Below, in pieces: positions 8,621 to 17,219 of a DNA stretch of 64,000 nt. The position numbers were made by a program, and so were the translations under genes. Within the stretch, counting starts at the first letter, position 1. The number at the start of each line of letters is the position of its first letter. The notes under the pieces are model-generated. The model saw nothing but the letters and a program-made list of their open reading frames with translations. It made no database searches and was not told where the DNA came from. Source of the DNA: Cupriavidus cauae (GTDB lineage: Bacteria; Pseudomonadota; Gammaproteobacteria; Burkholderiales; Burkholderiaceae); NCBI RefSeq assembly GCF_008632125.1, contig NZ_VWRN01000035.1, positions 1 through 64,000 of the forward strand, read 5' to 3'.

Positions 8621-9556
8621 TCAGGCCACGGTGACGCCGGCCAGCTCGGCGGGCAGACGGAATTGCGCGGTTTCCTCGCGGCCTGTCATCGTGCTGACTT
8701 CGACCGGCCCCAGCCGGCGCAGCGCGGCCAGCACGTCCTCGACCATCGCTTCGGGCGCGGACGCCCCGGCCGTGATGCCGACCACGGCGGCATCGCGCAC
8801 CCAGGCCGGGTCGAGCTCGCTGCCATCGGCGATCAGAAACGACGGCACGCCGCTCTCGGTACCGATCTCGCGCAGGCGGTTGGAGTTGGAACTGTTGGGC
8901 GCGCCGATCACCAGCAGCACGTCGACCTGCGTGGCCAGCTCGCGCACCGCGCTCTGGCGATTCTGCGTGGCATAGCAGATGTCGCGCGTATCGGGTCCGA
9001 CCAGATCGTGGAAGCGCCGTTCCAGCGCGGCGATGATGCCGCGTGTATCGTCGACGCTCAGCGTGGTCTGCGTGACATAGGCAAGCGGCGTGTCGGCGGC
9101 CAGATCGAGCTGCGCGACCTCGGCCTCGTTCTGCACGAGGATCACGCGGCCGGGGATCTGGCCCATCGTGCCGACTACCTCGGGATGGCCGGCATGGCCG
9201 ATCAGGATGACGATGCGGCCGCTGGCCGCGTATTGCCTGCCCTGGTTATGGACCTTGATGACCAGCGGGCAGGTCGCGTCGATCGCATGCAGCTGGCGCG
9301 CTTGGGCTTCCCGCTCGACGCTGCGCGCGACGCCGTGCGCGCTGAAGATCGTGACCGCGTCGGCCGGCACCTCGTCGAGTTCCTCGACGAAACGCGCGCC
9401 CTTGTCGCGCAGGGTGTCGACCACATGGCGGTTGTGGACGATTTCGTGGCGTACGTAGACCGGCGCGCCGTGCTTGACCAGCGCGCGATCGACGATCTCG
9501 ATCGCTCTTACCACGCCCGCGCAGAAGCCGCGCGGCTGAGCCAGAATCACCCGCAT
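8621..9556 (-). CDS. ispH: IspH, 4-hydroxy-3-methylbut-2-enyl diphosphate reductase
   Basis: Iron-sulfur enzyme for the last step of the MEP pathway, making IPP and DMAPP; 311 aa, the normal length. The three cluster cysteines lie in GFCAGV (residue 12), [12 protein letters not shown] and CYATQNRQ. Other family blocks are [20 protein letters not shown] and SNSNRL. The start at 9556 ([14 protein letters not shown]) is the family start and has AGGGGGA upstream. Its placement just ahead of hpnH suggests that isoprenoid precursor supply is co-expressed with hopanoid tailoring. Many Burkholderiales carry a second lytB/ispH elsewhere, so this may be a hopanoid-dedicated copy (inference). Confidence 0.95.
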   Translation of the reverse strand: MRVILAQPRGFCAGVVRAIEIVDRALVKHGAPVYVRHEIVHNRHVVDTLRDKGARFVEELDEVPADAVTIFSAHGVARSVEREAQARQLHAIDATCPLVIKVHNQGRQYAASGRIVILIGHAGHPEVVGTMGQIPGRVILVQNEAEVAQLDLAADTPLAYVTQTTLSVDDTRGIIAALERRFHDLVGPDTRDICYATQNRQSAVRELATQVDVLLVIGAPNSSNSNRLREIGTESGVPSFLIADGSELDPAWVRDAAVVGITAGASAPEAMVEDVLAALRRLGPVEVSTMTGREETAQFRLPAELAGVTVA

Positions 9557-9908
9557 GGAGACGTTCCCCCTGGCAATACAACCTGGACACCGCGCCTTGA
9601 CACCGGGCCCTTGACGCCGGGCCTTGACGCCGGGCCTTGACGCAGCGTTGCCGGCAAGCCGCCGTGGAGCCGGCGCCTTGTCCGGTGTGCGGGAAGCGCT
9701 TCCCGTCGCACGGTGGTTACTATATACCCGCGTCGGCGGCTTTGCCCGGCCGGCCCGGGGCAGGTCCGGCGGAGGTCCGGCACACGTCCGGCACAGTTGG
9801 AAGCAGGTTCGGCGCAGGTCTGGCACACCCAGGCAGTCCCGCCGGACGAAGCACCGCGCGACAGACCGTGCGAAAAGACAGCGCGCAGGACAGCACCATG
9901 GAGAGCCG
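9557..9908. other. ispH-hpnA divergent intergenic region with 13-bp repeats
   Basis: This 352-bp gap should contain the promoters for both divergent transcripts. It holds a 13-bp tandem repeat at 9595-9652 (about four copies of CCTTGACGCCGGG with small changes) and a looser GTCCGGCACA-type repeat near 9766-9830. An AT-rich TACTATATACCC at 9719-9730 is the only promoter-like patch and could act on either strand; no convincing -35 partner is visible. Confidence 0.5.
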
Positions 9909-10910
9909 ATGGAAACCATCGACGACGACATTCTGGTCACCGGGGCATCGGGCTTTCTCGGCTCCGCGGTGGCACGGCAAGGACTCGCGCGCGGCTGGCG
10001 CGTGCGCGTGCTGGTCCGCGCCGGCAGCCCGCGGGGCAATCTGGAGGGCCTGCCGGTGCGTATCGTCGAAGGGGATATGTGCGATCCGAAGGCGGTCGAG
10101 CGCGCGATGCGCGGGGTCCGCTATCTGTTCCACGTGGCGGCCGACTACCGGCTGTGGGCGCCCGAGCCCGAGGCCATCGTCCGCACCAATGTGGTCGGTG
10201 CCGAGACCATGATGGGCGCGGCCCGGCGCTGCGGCGTCGAGAAGGTCGTCTATACCAGCAGCGTCGCCACGCTGCGCGTGCAGGGCGCGACCGCGCCGGT
10301 CACCGAGACTGCCACGCTGTCGCCGCAGCAGGCGATCGGGGCCTACAAGCGCAGCAAGGTGCTGGCCGAACGCGCCGTCGAGCGCGAGATCGCCGCGGGC
10401 CTGCCGGCCGTGATCGTCAATCCTTCGACCCCGATCGGGCCGCGCGACATCCGGCCGACGCCGACCGGCCGGGTGATTGTCGAAGCGGCCAGCGGGCGCA
10501 TTCCCGCCTTCGTCGATACCGGGCTCAATCTCGCGCATGTCGACGATGTGGCGGAAGGGCATTGGCTCGCGCTTGAACGCGGACGCATCGGCGAGCGCTA
10601 TATCCTCGGCGGCGAGGACGTGCCGCTGCGGCAGATGCTGCGCGATATCGCCGAGCTGACCGGCCGCCGCGGCCCGCTGGTGCCGCTGCCGCGCTGGCCG
10701 CTGATCCCGTTCGCGCATCTGTCCGAGGCGATCGCGCGGCGGCGCGGCACCGAGCCGCTGCTGACGGTGGACGGGCTGGCGATGTCGCGCTACCGCATGT
10801 ACTTCAGCTCGGACAAGGCGCGCGCGGAACTGGACTACCGGCCGCGGCCGTATCGGGAAGGGCTGCGCGATGCGGTGGAGTGGTTCCGTGGGGCGGGGTA
10901 TCTGCGCTGA
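9909..10910 (+). CDS. hpnA: HpnA, hopanoid-associated sugar epimerase (NAD-dependent SDR)
   Basis: Extended short-chain dehydrogenase of the dihydroflavonol-4-reductase type linked to hopanoid loci, 333 aa. The NAD(P) motif [13 protein letters not shown] lies at residues 10-22, the active-site TSSVATL and Y-x-x-x-K (AYKRSK) near residues 118-146, and [17 protein letters not shown] further on is characteristic of the HpnA family. The start at 9909 has GGAGA five bases upstream. It is transcribed away from ispH-hpnH. The precise substrate is not known from sequence. Confidence 0.92.
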   Translation: METIDDDILVTGASGFLGSAVARQGLARGWRVRVLVRAGSPRGNLEGLPVRIVEGDMCDPKAVERAMRGVRYLFHVAADYRLWAPEPEAIVRTNVVGAETMMGAARRCGVEKVVYTSSVATLRVQGATAPVTETATLSPQQAIGAYKRSKVLAERAVEREIAAGLPAVIVNPSTPIGPRDIRPTPTGRVIVEAASGRIPAFVDTGLNLAHVDDVAEGHWLALERGRIGERYILGGEDVPLRQMLRDIAELTGRRGPLVPLPRWPLIPFAHLSEAIARRRGTEPLLTVDGLAMSRYRMYFSSDKARAELDYRPRPYREGLRDAVEWFRGAGYLR

Positions 10911-10964
10911 TGGCCGAGACCGGGCGGGCGCGCAAATGCATCGGCGGCCCGCAGGCCGCCGATC

Positions 10965-11006
10965 GACAATCAACGCGCACGATCAACGCGCACGATCAAC
11001 GCTGGA
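10965..11006. repeat. 13-bp tandem repeat downstream of hpnA
   Basis: About three copies of a unit close to ACGATCAACGCGC lie between hpnA and the convergent secreted-protein gene, followed by a second repeat of ACTTGCCAACTC/ACTTGCCAACCC type up to 11055. No terminator-like hairpin is obvious in this 150-bp gap. Confidence 0.75.
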
Positions 11007-11061
11007 TGTGGGCGGGCTTACCGAAGCAGTGACTTGCCAACTCACTTGCCAACCCAGGGAC

Positions 11062-11535
11062 TTACCAGCGCAGCTGCTTGTTGCGCTGGCCCGCGCTCAG
11101 CGTGGTGCGCTTGGTGTTGCCCTGATAGTCCGCGGTGACCTGGTAGGTGCCCTTCGGACCCTTGATCAGGCAGCGCGGTCCGGTGGAGCGGAAGTTCGCG
11201 ACCTGCTTGCCGCCGCGCGACAGCGTGATATCGACATCGGACAGATATTCGCCGCGCGGGCCTTCGGTCATCAGCAGGCCCATGTCGTAGTTGCGGGCCT
11301 CGGCGCGCATCGCTTGTTGCTCGTCTTCGGCGACGCCGCCGCACACATAGGTAAAGGGCCCGGCCGTCTGCGGCGTCAGGTCCGCGGCCAGGGCCGGGAC
11401 GCTCAGGACCAGCGCACCGAGCGCGGCGGCGCCGAGCCCGGCAAGGCGGCGGGAAAGACGAGACTGGCGGGGAGGATCGAAACGGCCGGAATGGCCAGGG
11501 CAGGACGATTCGGATGCAAGAGTCAGTGTCTTCAT
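11062..11535 (-). CDS. Secreted protein of unknown function, carboxypeptidase-regulatory-like
   Basis: 157-aa exported protein. The start at 11535 has AGGAGA at good spacing. The N-terminus is long and basic (about 30 residues) before a hydrophobic core (LAGLGAAALGALVLSVPALA) ending in a plausible AxA-type cleavage site near residue 51. The mature part, beginning ADLTPQTAGPFTYVCGGV, has about 105 residues. Two cysteines (VCGG, RCLIKG) could form a disulfide, and GTYQVTADYQGNTKRTTL resembles the beta-sandwich of carboxypeptidase-regulatory-like domains. No enzyme motif is visible. It may modulate an envelope surface; function unknown. Confidence 0.7.
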   Translation of the reverse strand: MKTLTLASESSCPGHSGRFDPPRQSRLSRRLAGLGAAALGALVLSVPALAADLTPQTAGPFTYVCGGVAEDEQQAMRAEARNYDMGLLMTEGPRGEYLSDVDITLSRGGKQVANFRSTGPRCLIKGPKGTYQVTADYQGNTKRTTLSAGQRNKQLRW

Positions 11536-11726
11536 CGATGTTCTCCTGTGACGGGGATAGCAGTTTGACGATGCGAATGCCGGGTTTGTTCTCGCCTCGC
11601 CGGCAATTTGCCGAAGCCTTTTCCGCTTTCTTGCCGATCTCGCAAGAGTCGGCGGGCCTGCGCGGCCCCTGCGAGACGGGCACGAGGCCCTCAGGACCCC
11701 TCGGGGGCCGCGGGGACGCGCCTGTA

Positions 11727-11777
11727 GCCGTAATACAGCGTCACAAATGCAACACTTCGCGCGGCCAATATTACGGC
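11727..11777. promoter_or_regulatory. 9-bp inverted repeat upstream of the Pro/Ala/Val-rich protein gene
   Basis: Perfect arms GCCGTAATA (11727-11735) and TATTACGGC (11769-11777) flank a 33-bp spacer that contains AT-rich promoter-like sequence. The right arm lies 50 bp before the start of the next gene. It could be a regulator site (two half-sites about four helical turns apart); no regulator is identified. Confidence 0.35.
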
Positions 11778-11827
11778 GCCGCCGCATACAGTACGGCCAT
11801 GTTCAACGGCTCCTCAGGGGGACAACC

Positions 11828-12166
11828 ATGAAACGGATTCTCGCAATGGTCGCTGTGGGCGGTGCCATGCTGGCAGCCAGCGCCGCGGCGCATGCCGGGG
11901 TGGACATCCATATCGGCGTCGGCGTGCCCGGCGTGGTGGTGGCGCCGGCACCGGTCTACCGGCCGGCTCCGGTCTATGCCCCGGCGCCCGTCTATGCGCC
12001 GGCCCCGGTGGCCTACGCCCCCGCGCCCGTGGTGGTGGCGCCGCGCCCGGTGGTGGTCGCTCCCGCGCCCGTCCGTTACGGCCCGCCGTATGGCTATGCG
12101 CGCGGCTGGCACCGCCACGACGGCTATCGCGAGGCGCGCTGGCGCGATCATCGCCACTGGCACTGA
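11828..12166 (+). CDS. Secreted Pro/Ala/Val-rich repeat protein
   Basis: 112-aa exported protein with a clear signal peptide (MKRILAMVAVGGAMLAASAAAHA) and a mature region made mostly of APAPVY/APVVVAP repeats, ending in a His/Arg/Tyr-rich segment (residues 90-112) with DHRHWH at the end. Such proteins are common in Burkholderiales as small YXWGQ- or PXXV-repeat envelope proteins of unknown role. The His-rich tail could bind metal (inference). The start follows CAGGGGGA. It ends 72 bp from the convergent lipocalin gene with a hairpin between. Confidence 0.75.
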   Translation: MKRILAMVAVGGAMLAASAAAHAGVDIHIGVGVPGVVVAPAPVYRPAPVYAPAPVYAPAPVAYAPAPVVVAPRPVVVAPAPVRYGPPYGYARGWHRHDGYREARWRDHRHWH

Positions 12167-12214
12167 GCCGCGGCCGGGCCTTGCCGTACCGGCTTGAGGG
12201 ACATCATCCGCCTT

Positions 12215-12230
12215 GGCCGCTTCGGCGGCC
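12215..12230. terminator. Hairpin with TTCG loop between convergent genes
   Basis: GGCCGC-TTCG-GCGGCC is a perfect 6-bp GC stem with a stable UUCG tetraloop, lying between two convergent coding regions. No T-run follows on either strand, so it may be a weak bidirectional terminator or an mRNA 3'-end stabiliser. Confidence 0.5.
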
Positions 12231-12238
12231 CGGCCTCC

Positions 12239-12835
12239 TCAGGCCGGCGCGGCGGGCGCCGGCGCCTCCTGCAGTATTGCGTGTTCGGTCATGCGCAGCG
12301 CGTCGACGTCGTAGCCCAGCTCCGCGACCCGATGCAGCAATTGCGAGCGCAGCGCCGGCTCGGGATCGCGCGCCCGCGTCAGGATCCACAGGTAGCGCCC
12401 TGACGGCTCGCCCACGATCGACCAGCTGTAGTCCTCGGCGTGGTCCAGGATCCAGTAGTCGCCGACGTAGAACGGTCCGAAGAACGACACCTTGAACTTG
12501 GCGTTGCGGCTGTCCGGCACGACGCGCGCCTTGCCGCGCGAGATGCGGGGCTTGCCGGTCGCGTCGCGGCCGGCGCGGTTGACGATGTCGATCAGCCCGT
12601 CCGGCCGCAGGCTGTACTCCGCGGTGACCGCGTCGGCGCCCTGCTCGAAGTGGTTGTCGTAGCGCGCCATCTCGTACCAGCGGCCCAGGTAGGGGTCCAG
12701 TTCCACGTCCTTGTCCGGCTCGGGCACATGCGGATTGCGCACGGGTTCGCGCGAGCGCGCGGCCAGCAGCAGTGCCGCACCGACGCTGGCGACGCCGGCG
12801 AGCGTGGCCAGCGTGGTCATGCGAGCCTTGTTCAT
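12239..12835 (-). CDS. Bacterial lipocalin (Blc-like)
   Basis: 198-aa lipocalin. The N-terminus has a hydrophobic segment (residues 8-26), probably a signal anchor; no lipobox cysteine is seen, unlike E. coli Blc, which is a lipoprotein. The lipocalin signature DPYLGRWYEMARYDNHFEQG is at residues 47-66 and GDYWILDHAEDYSWSIVGEPSGRYLWILTR matches the second and third conserved regions. The family binds fatty acids or phospholipids in the envelope. A GAGG sequence precedes the ATG at 12835. Confidence in family is high; ligand unknown. Confidence 0.88.
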   Translation of the reverse strand: MNKARMTTLATLAGVASVGAALLLAARSREPVRNPHVPEPDKDVELDPYLGRWYEMARYDNHFEQGADAVTAEYSLRPDGLIDIVNRAGRDATGKPRISRGKARVVPDSRNAKFKVSFFGPFYVGDYWILDHAEDYSWSIVGEPSGRYLWILTRARDPEPALRSQLLHRVAELGYDVDALRMTEHAILQEAPAPAAPA

Positions 12836-13082
12836 GTCTGCCTCCTCGGGATGCCGTCGGGCCAGGTGATTGGCCAGTTATCGGCCAGTCTAGGCAGCGA
12901 TGACGGCGGGCGGCATCGGTCCGCGTCCTACGCGCCAGAGCCTATGCGGCCAGACCTATGCGGCCAGACCCACCCATGCGCCGGAACCCATGCGTCCGAA
13001 CGGGCCGGCTCCCGGTCTTGTCGTATCGCGATGATGTGGCGTATCGTGCCGTATTGATTTGTCTCCATGGATTGACAGCCGC

Positions 13083-14531
13083 ATGACGCCCACCCCGGAC
13101 AGCGACGCGCGCACGCGCAAGGTGATGTTGTGGGTCGTCGCGGTCGGCTTCTTCATGCAGACGCTGGACAGCACCATCGTCAATACCGCGCTGCCCGCGA
13201 TGGCGGCCAGCCTCGGCGAAAGTCCGCTGCGGATGCAGTCCGTGATCATCGCGTATTCGCTGACGATGGCCGTGATCATCCCGGCGTCGGGCTGGCTGGC
13301 CGACCGCTTCGGCACGCGGCGGATCTTCCAGCTGGCGATCGCGCTGTTCGTGCTCGGATCGCTGCTGTGCGCCTATGCGCAGAGCCTGCCCTTCCTGGTC
13401 GCGGCGCGCGTGGTGCAGGGCGTGGGCGGCGCGATGCTGCTGCCGGTCGGGCGGCTGGCGGTGCTGCGGACCTTTCCGCGCGAGCAGTTCCTGCAGGCGC
13501 TGAGCTTCGTCGCGATTCCCGGCATGATCGGGCCGCTGATCGGGCCGACGCTGGGCGGCTGGTTGACCCAGGCGCTGTCGTGGCACTGGATCTTCCTGAT
13601 CAACGTGCCGGTCGGGCTGCTCGGTGGCCTGGCCACGCTGCGCTACATGCCGAACAGCCGTCTGCCCGAGACGGGCCGTTTCGACGTCGCCGGTTACGCC
13701 TTCCTCGCCACCGCAATGGTGACGATCTCCTTCGCGCTCGACGGCCTGGCCGACTTCGGCTTCGAGCACGCCACCGTGCTGATGCTGCTGATCGCGAGCC
13801 TGGCCGCGCTGACCGCCTATGCCCTGCACGCGGCGCGGCGCACGCAGCCGCTGTTTCCGCTGACGCTGTTCCGCATCCACAGCTTCAGCGTGGGCCTGCT
13901 CGGCAATCTGTTCGCGCGCATCGGCAATGGCGCGATGCCGTTCCTGATCCCGCTGACGCTGCAGGTGTGCCTGGGCTATTCGCCGCTGTACGCGGGCCTG
14001 ATGATGTTGCCCGTCACCGCGGCCGGCATGCTGTCCAAGCGGCTGGCGACCCGCCTGATCGAGCGGCACGGCTATCGCCGGGTGCTGGTGACCAATACCT
14101 TCGTGGTCGGGCTGGTGATCGCCTCGTTCGGGCTGATTTCGCCGACCTTGCCGCTGCCCCTGGTGCTGTGCCAGCTGGCGCTGTTCGGCGCCGTCAATTC
14201 GATCCAGTTCACCGCGATGAATACGGTCACGCTGAAGGATCTCGGCGGTGCCAGCGCCAGCGGCGGCAACAGCCTGCTGTCGATGGTGCAGATGCTGGCG
14301 ATGAGCCTGGCGGTCACGTCCGCCGGCGCCTTGCTGGGGACCTTCAACCGCGTCTTTCAGGAGCATGCGCAGGCCGGGCCGCTGCCGGCGTTCCATGCGA
14401 CCTTCGTCTGCGTGGGGCTGATTACGTCGGCGTCGGCCTGGATCTTCATGCAGCTGACGCCCGAGGACGATACCGGGACGGGCCAGGCCACCAGGGAAAC
14501 GCGCGAGACGGCGGAAGCGGCGGAGGTCTGA
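13083..14531 (+). CDS. DHA2-family MFS multidrug transporter (EmrB/HsrA-like)
   Basis: Drug:H+ antiporter of the 14-helix DHA2 family, 482 aa. Visible signatures are the helix-1 MQTLDSTIVNTALPAMAASLG, the motif-A loop GWLADRFGTRRIF, and motif C in helix 5 (IPGMIGPLIGPTLGGWL). The start at 13083 is preferred over 13059 because it removes a non-conserved leader and lies just ahead of the first helix. It stands alone, with no MFP partner, so it is likely an HsrA/MdtD-type inner-membrane pump rather than a tripartite EmrAB system. Substrate unknown. Confidence 0.88.
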   Translation: MTPTPDSDARTRKVMLWVVAVGFFMQTLDSTIVNTALPAMAASLGESPLRMQSVIIAYSLTMAVIIPASGWLADRFGTRRIFQLAIALFVLGSLLCAYAQSLPFLVAARVVQGVGGAMLLPVGRLAVLRTFPREQFLQALSFVAIPGMIGPLIGPTLGGWLTQALSWHWIFLINVPVGLLGGLATLRYMPNSRLPETGRFDVAGYAFLATAMVTISFALDGLADFGFEHATVLMLLIASLAALTAYALHAARRTQPLFPLTLFRIHSFSVGLLGNLFARIGNGAMPFLIPLTLQVCLGYSPLYAGLMMLPVTAAGMLSKRLATRLIERHGYRRVLVTNTFVVGLVIASFGLISPTLPLPLVLCQLALFGAVNSIQFTAMNTVTLKDLGGASASGGNSLLSMVQMLAMSLAVTSAGALLGTFNRVFQEHAQAGPLPAFHATFVCVGLITSASAWIFMQLTPEDDTGTGQATRETRETAEAAEV

Positions 14532-14576
14532 GGCCGCGGACCGGCCAGGAACGGCGCCGGGTTCGTCCGCCGCTGT

Positions 14577-14879
14577 TCAGGATTGGCGCGCCTGCGCGGG
14601 GAGATGCGCGCGGCGGATGTTGGGCGCGCAGGGCGGGATGTCGTGATGCCACTCGCGCGGGATGTCGGGCTCGACATCGAACTCGTTGCGCACGATGGTT
14701 TCGATCGCGGTACAGACGCCCACCGTGCCCTTCGGCCCCACGCAGACCAGGCTGCGCGGACGCTCGGCATCGCGCGGTACCGCATACACGTGCATGCCCT
14801 CGCGATACAGCGGATGGCTCGGCAGCCGCGCATTGACCATCTCGACAAAGCGGCGCGGACTGATCACTGGCTTTTCCAT
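14577..14879 (-). CDS. Conserved-looking small protein of unknown function
   Basis: 100-aa soluble protein starting at the ATG 14879, with GGGAG upstream. It is mixed alpha/beta in appearance with a basic N-terminus (MEKPVISPRRFVEMVNARL), a run of hydrophobic strands (SLVCVGPKGTVGVCTAIETIV) and a His/Pro-rich C-terminus (REWHHDIPPCAP). Three cysteines are present but not in a recognisable metal motif. No domain is recognised. It is convergent with the MFS gene, 45 bp apart. Confidence 0.55.
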   Translation of the reverse strand: MEKPVISPRRFVEMVNARLPSHPLYREGMHVYAVPRDAERPRSLVCVGPKGTVGVCTAIETIVRNEFDVEPDIPREWHHDIPPCAPNIRRAHLPAQARQS

Positions 14880-15127
14880 GGAGGTCTCCCTGCGAGCGGA
14901 ACAGCCTCTCTTGCCGGTGCGCCGTGGCGCCGGTGGCGAGTGGGGTTCTCCCGTCGTGGTGAGAGTCGGTCGGATCGGGTCCAGTGAGACGCCGACGGCG
15001 TCTGCGCCCTGCCGGCAAGGTGCCGTCAAGCCAGGTTGCGAGCGCGCAGCAGACCCGTGCCGGGCGAAAGGCCCGACGCCTTCAGGGTAGTGCATATCGG
15101 CCGGCGTGCAAGCGCCGGCGCCCGGGC

Positions 15128-15367
15128 TCAGTGCTCCGTGGCGATGCGGGGACCGTTCAGCAGCCGGTTGCATTCGGCCCAGCCGGCCGCTTGCGCCTCC
15201 GCCTGCGTGGGCCACTCGGCGTGGGCCTCGATGATGCAGTCGCAGTCGGCGCTGCCGCAGTGTTCCTCGAGCACCATCTGCCAGGTGTAGGCCTGCGGCT
15301 GCAGCTCGATCACGTGCAGCACCACGGTGCGGTGCTGGTCCGACAGGGACAGGGATGTGTTCGGCAT
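15128..15367 (-). CDS. Small hypothetical protein
   Basis: 79-aa acidic protein beginning MPNTSLSLSDQHRTVVLHVIE, with a C-x(5)-C-x-C pattern (CGSADCDC, residues 37-44) and a Trp-rich region around AEWPTQAEAQAAGWAE. Codon use resembles neighbouring genes and a GGGGAA sequence precedes the ATG. No family is recognised. It is divergent from the AGE-family gene, about 150 bp apart. Confidence 0.5.
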   Translation of the reverse strand: MPNTSLSLSDQHRTVVLHVIELQPQAYTWQMVLEEHCGSADCDCIIEAHAEWPTQAEAQAAGWAECNRLLNGPRIATEH

Positions 15368-15516
15368 GGCGGGTTCCCCTTGCTACCTCGATTCATCCTA
15401 GCAGTTGGACGCGGGGATTTCGGGCCGGTGGCACAGTGAGGCCGCCGCTTTTGTTTCGTGGGCATTTACAGTATCTTCTGCGCTTGCCCGTGCCCGCCGC
15501 CGATCCCTCTGCCTCG

Positions 15517-16680
15517 ATGAGCCGCATTTCTTCCTCTGCCGCCGCTTCCGCCACCTCCTCCGCCACCCCCTCCGGCGGGACCGCCCGAGGCCTTGGCGAT
15601 GGCATCGCCGCGCTGCTGGCGCACTACGACACCACCGTGTTGCCGCTGTGGACCGGCCCCGGCTGGCACGAATCCATCGGGCTGCCCTACGAGGCCCTGG
15701 CGGGGCGCGATGCCAGCCCGCTGCCGGTGCAACGCTTTCGGGCGATGGCCTGCGCGCGGCAGCTCTACGTGTTTTCGCGGCAGCCGGGCGGCCTCGCCCA
15801 CGCCGATACGCTGTTCGCCGCGCTGCGCCGCCGGTTCGCCGATCCGGAAGGGGGCTGGTACTACAGCATCGGCGCCGACGGCGCGCCGCTCGATACCGGC
15901 AAGGACCTGTACACGCACGCCTTCGTCGTGTTCGCCTGCGCCGCGTACTGGCGCCGCAGCGGCAATGCGGATGCCCGCGACGTGCTGGACGGCACGGTGG
16001 CGCTGATCGAGGCGAAATTCGGCATTCCGGACGACCTGTACCACGCCGCCCTGGCGCGCGACTTCACCGTCGAGCGCGAGGCGGTGCTGCAGAACCCGGT
16101 GATGCATCTGACCGAGGCCTATCTGGCCGCGCACGAGGCCACCGGGGACCAGTGGTACGCGCAGCGGCTGCGGGAGATCGCGCAGCGGGTCCAGCGCACC
16201 TTCGTCGATCCGGCGAATGGCTGCATCGCCGAGTTGCCGCTGGGCGCGGCCGACAACCGGATCGAGCCGGGCCACCAGTTCGAGTGGTATTCGCTGCTGG
16301 CAATGGCGCCGTCGGTGTTCGGCGCGTGCGAACTGGCCGAGTCGCTGACGCGCGGCTGTGCCTTCGCGCAGCGGCATGGGGTGGCACCTGGCACGCAGGG
16401 CGTAGCCGCGGCGCTCGACGCGGACGGACGCATCATCGATGCGACCCAGCGCATCTGGGCGCAGACCGAATACGCCCGCGCGCTGGCACTGCGCGGCGAC
16501 GGCGAGGGCCGGGCCGCGCTGGCCCAGTGGCTGGCCGCCTTCCCCGGCCGTTTCCTGCATGCACGCGGCTGGCACGAATGCATCGGCCCGGACGATGCGG
16601 TGCTGCGCGACGAGATGCCCTCGACCACGCCGTACCATCTGGCCACCGCCTACGAGGCGCTGCGCAAGCTCGCCGATTGA
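15517..16680 (+). CDS. AGE-family isomerase-like protein (N-acylglucosamine 2-epimerase fold)
   Basis: 387-aa protein of the (alpha/alpha)6-barrel AGE/mannose-isomerase family, which interconverts sugars such as mannose/fructose or N-acylglucosamine/mannosamine. Family stretches visible are QRFRAMACARQLYVFS, GGWYYSIGADGAPLDTGKDLYTHAFVVFACA (catalytic-type His in the YTHAF block), NPVMHLTEAYLAAHEATGD, EPGHQFEWYSLL (His of the EPGHQFEW block) and QTEYARALAL. The start at 15517 is chosen because the family core begins about 40 residues later; the Ser/Ala/Thr-rich leader between is low complexity. Substrate cannot be told from sequence. Confidence 0.85.
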   Translation: MSRISSSAAASATSSATPSGGTARGLGDGIAALLAHYDTTVLPLWTGPGWHESIGLPYEALAGRDASPLPVQRFRAMACARQLYVFSRQPGGLAHADTLFAALRRRFADPEGGWYYSIGADGAPLDTGKDLYTHAFVVFACAAYWRRSGNADARDVLDGTVALIEAKFGIPDDLYHAALARDFTVEREAVLQNPVMHLTEAYLAAHEATGDQWYAQRLREIAQRVQRTFVDPANGCIAELPLGAADNRIEPGHQFEWYSLLAMAPSVFGACELAESLTRGCAFAQRHGVAPGTQGVAAALDADGRIIDATQRIWAQTEYARALALRGDGEGRAALAQWLAAFPGRFLHARGWHECIGPDDAVLRDEMPSTTPYHLATAYEALRKLAD

Positions 16681-16731
16681 ACCCCGTGCTGCCCGTGCTG
16701 CCCGTGGTTTCCGTGCAGTAACGCGGCCCGC

Positions 16732-17121
16732 TCAGTCCTGCACGCCGTTCTCGCGCAGCAGCCGCTCGCACTCGTCGAGCATGTCGTGCGCGAAGGCCGA
16801 CTGATAGTTCGGGTCCAGCGATTCCATCATTTCATGCGCTGCGTACAGGCCAGCCGAGCGCGACAGCGTTTCCGCCAGTTGGCGTGCGAGCTGGTCGCTC
16901 AGTTCCGACAGCAGCCGGCGCTCGCTCAGCGCCAGTTGCAGGCGCGAGCGCGACAGCCATTGGGCGGCCAGCGTGGCGGCCTGGGCGTCGGTCATCCATT
17001 TGCCGTGCTCGTAGTAGGCCGACAGGCGTTCGGCGGCCAGCGCGAACAGCAGCGCCTTGCGCGTATCGAAGTCGAGCAGGGGAGCGGAGGGAGCAGGGGG
17101 ACGCGGGGGAATCGCTGACAT
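16732..17121 (-). CDS. Small helical protein of unknown function
   Basis: 129-aa protein, almost wholly alpha-helical in appearance after a Pro-rich N-terminus (MSAIPPRPPAPSAPLLD). It has no signal peptide and one Cys near the C-terminus (DECERLLRENG). Heptad-like hydrophobics in LSRSRLQLALSERRLLSELSDQLARQLAETLSR suggest a coiled coil or helical bundle. No family recognised. The upstream region (17122-17200) carries a 9-bp GACGCGACG repeat. Confidence 0.55.
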   Translation of the reverse strand: MSAIPPRPPAPSAPLLDFDTRKALLFALAAERLSAYYEHGKWMTDAQAATLAAQWLSRSRLQLALSERRLLSELSDQLARQLAETLSRSAGLYAAHEMMESLDPNYQSAFAHDMLDECERLLRENGVQD

Positions 17122-17219
17122 CGGAAACGAATCGGATTGGCACGTGCGGGCAGACGCGACGGACGCGACGGACGCGACCGCCCAGCGGAAATGGCGCAGT
17201 CAGGCCATGGTGGACGGCA

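Noticed and set aside
5942..9640. Open frame of 1232 codons on the plus strand
   Set aside because: It runs antisense through hpnJ, hpnI, hpnH and ispH, all of which have clear motifs on the minus strand. High GC removes stops on the opposite strand.
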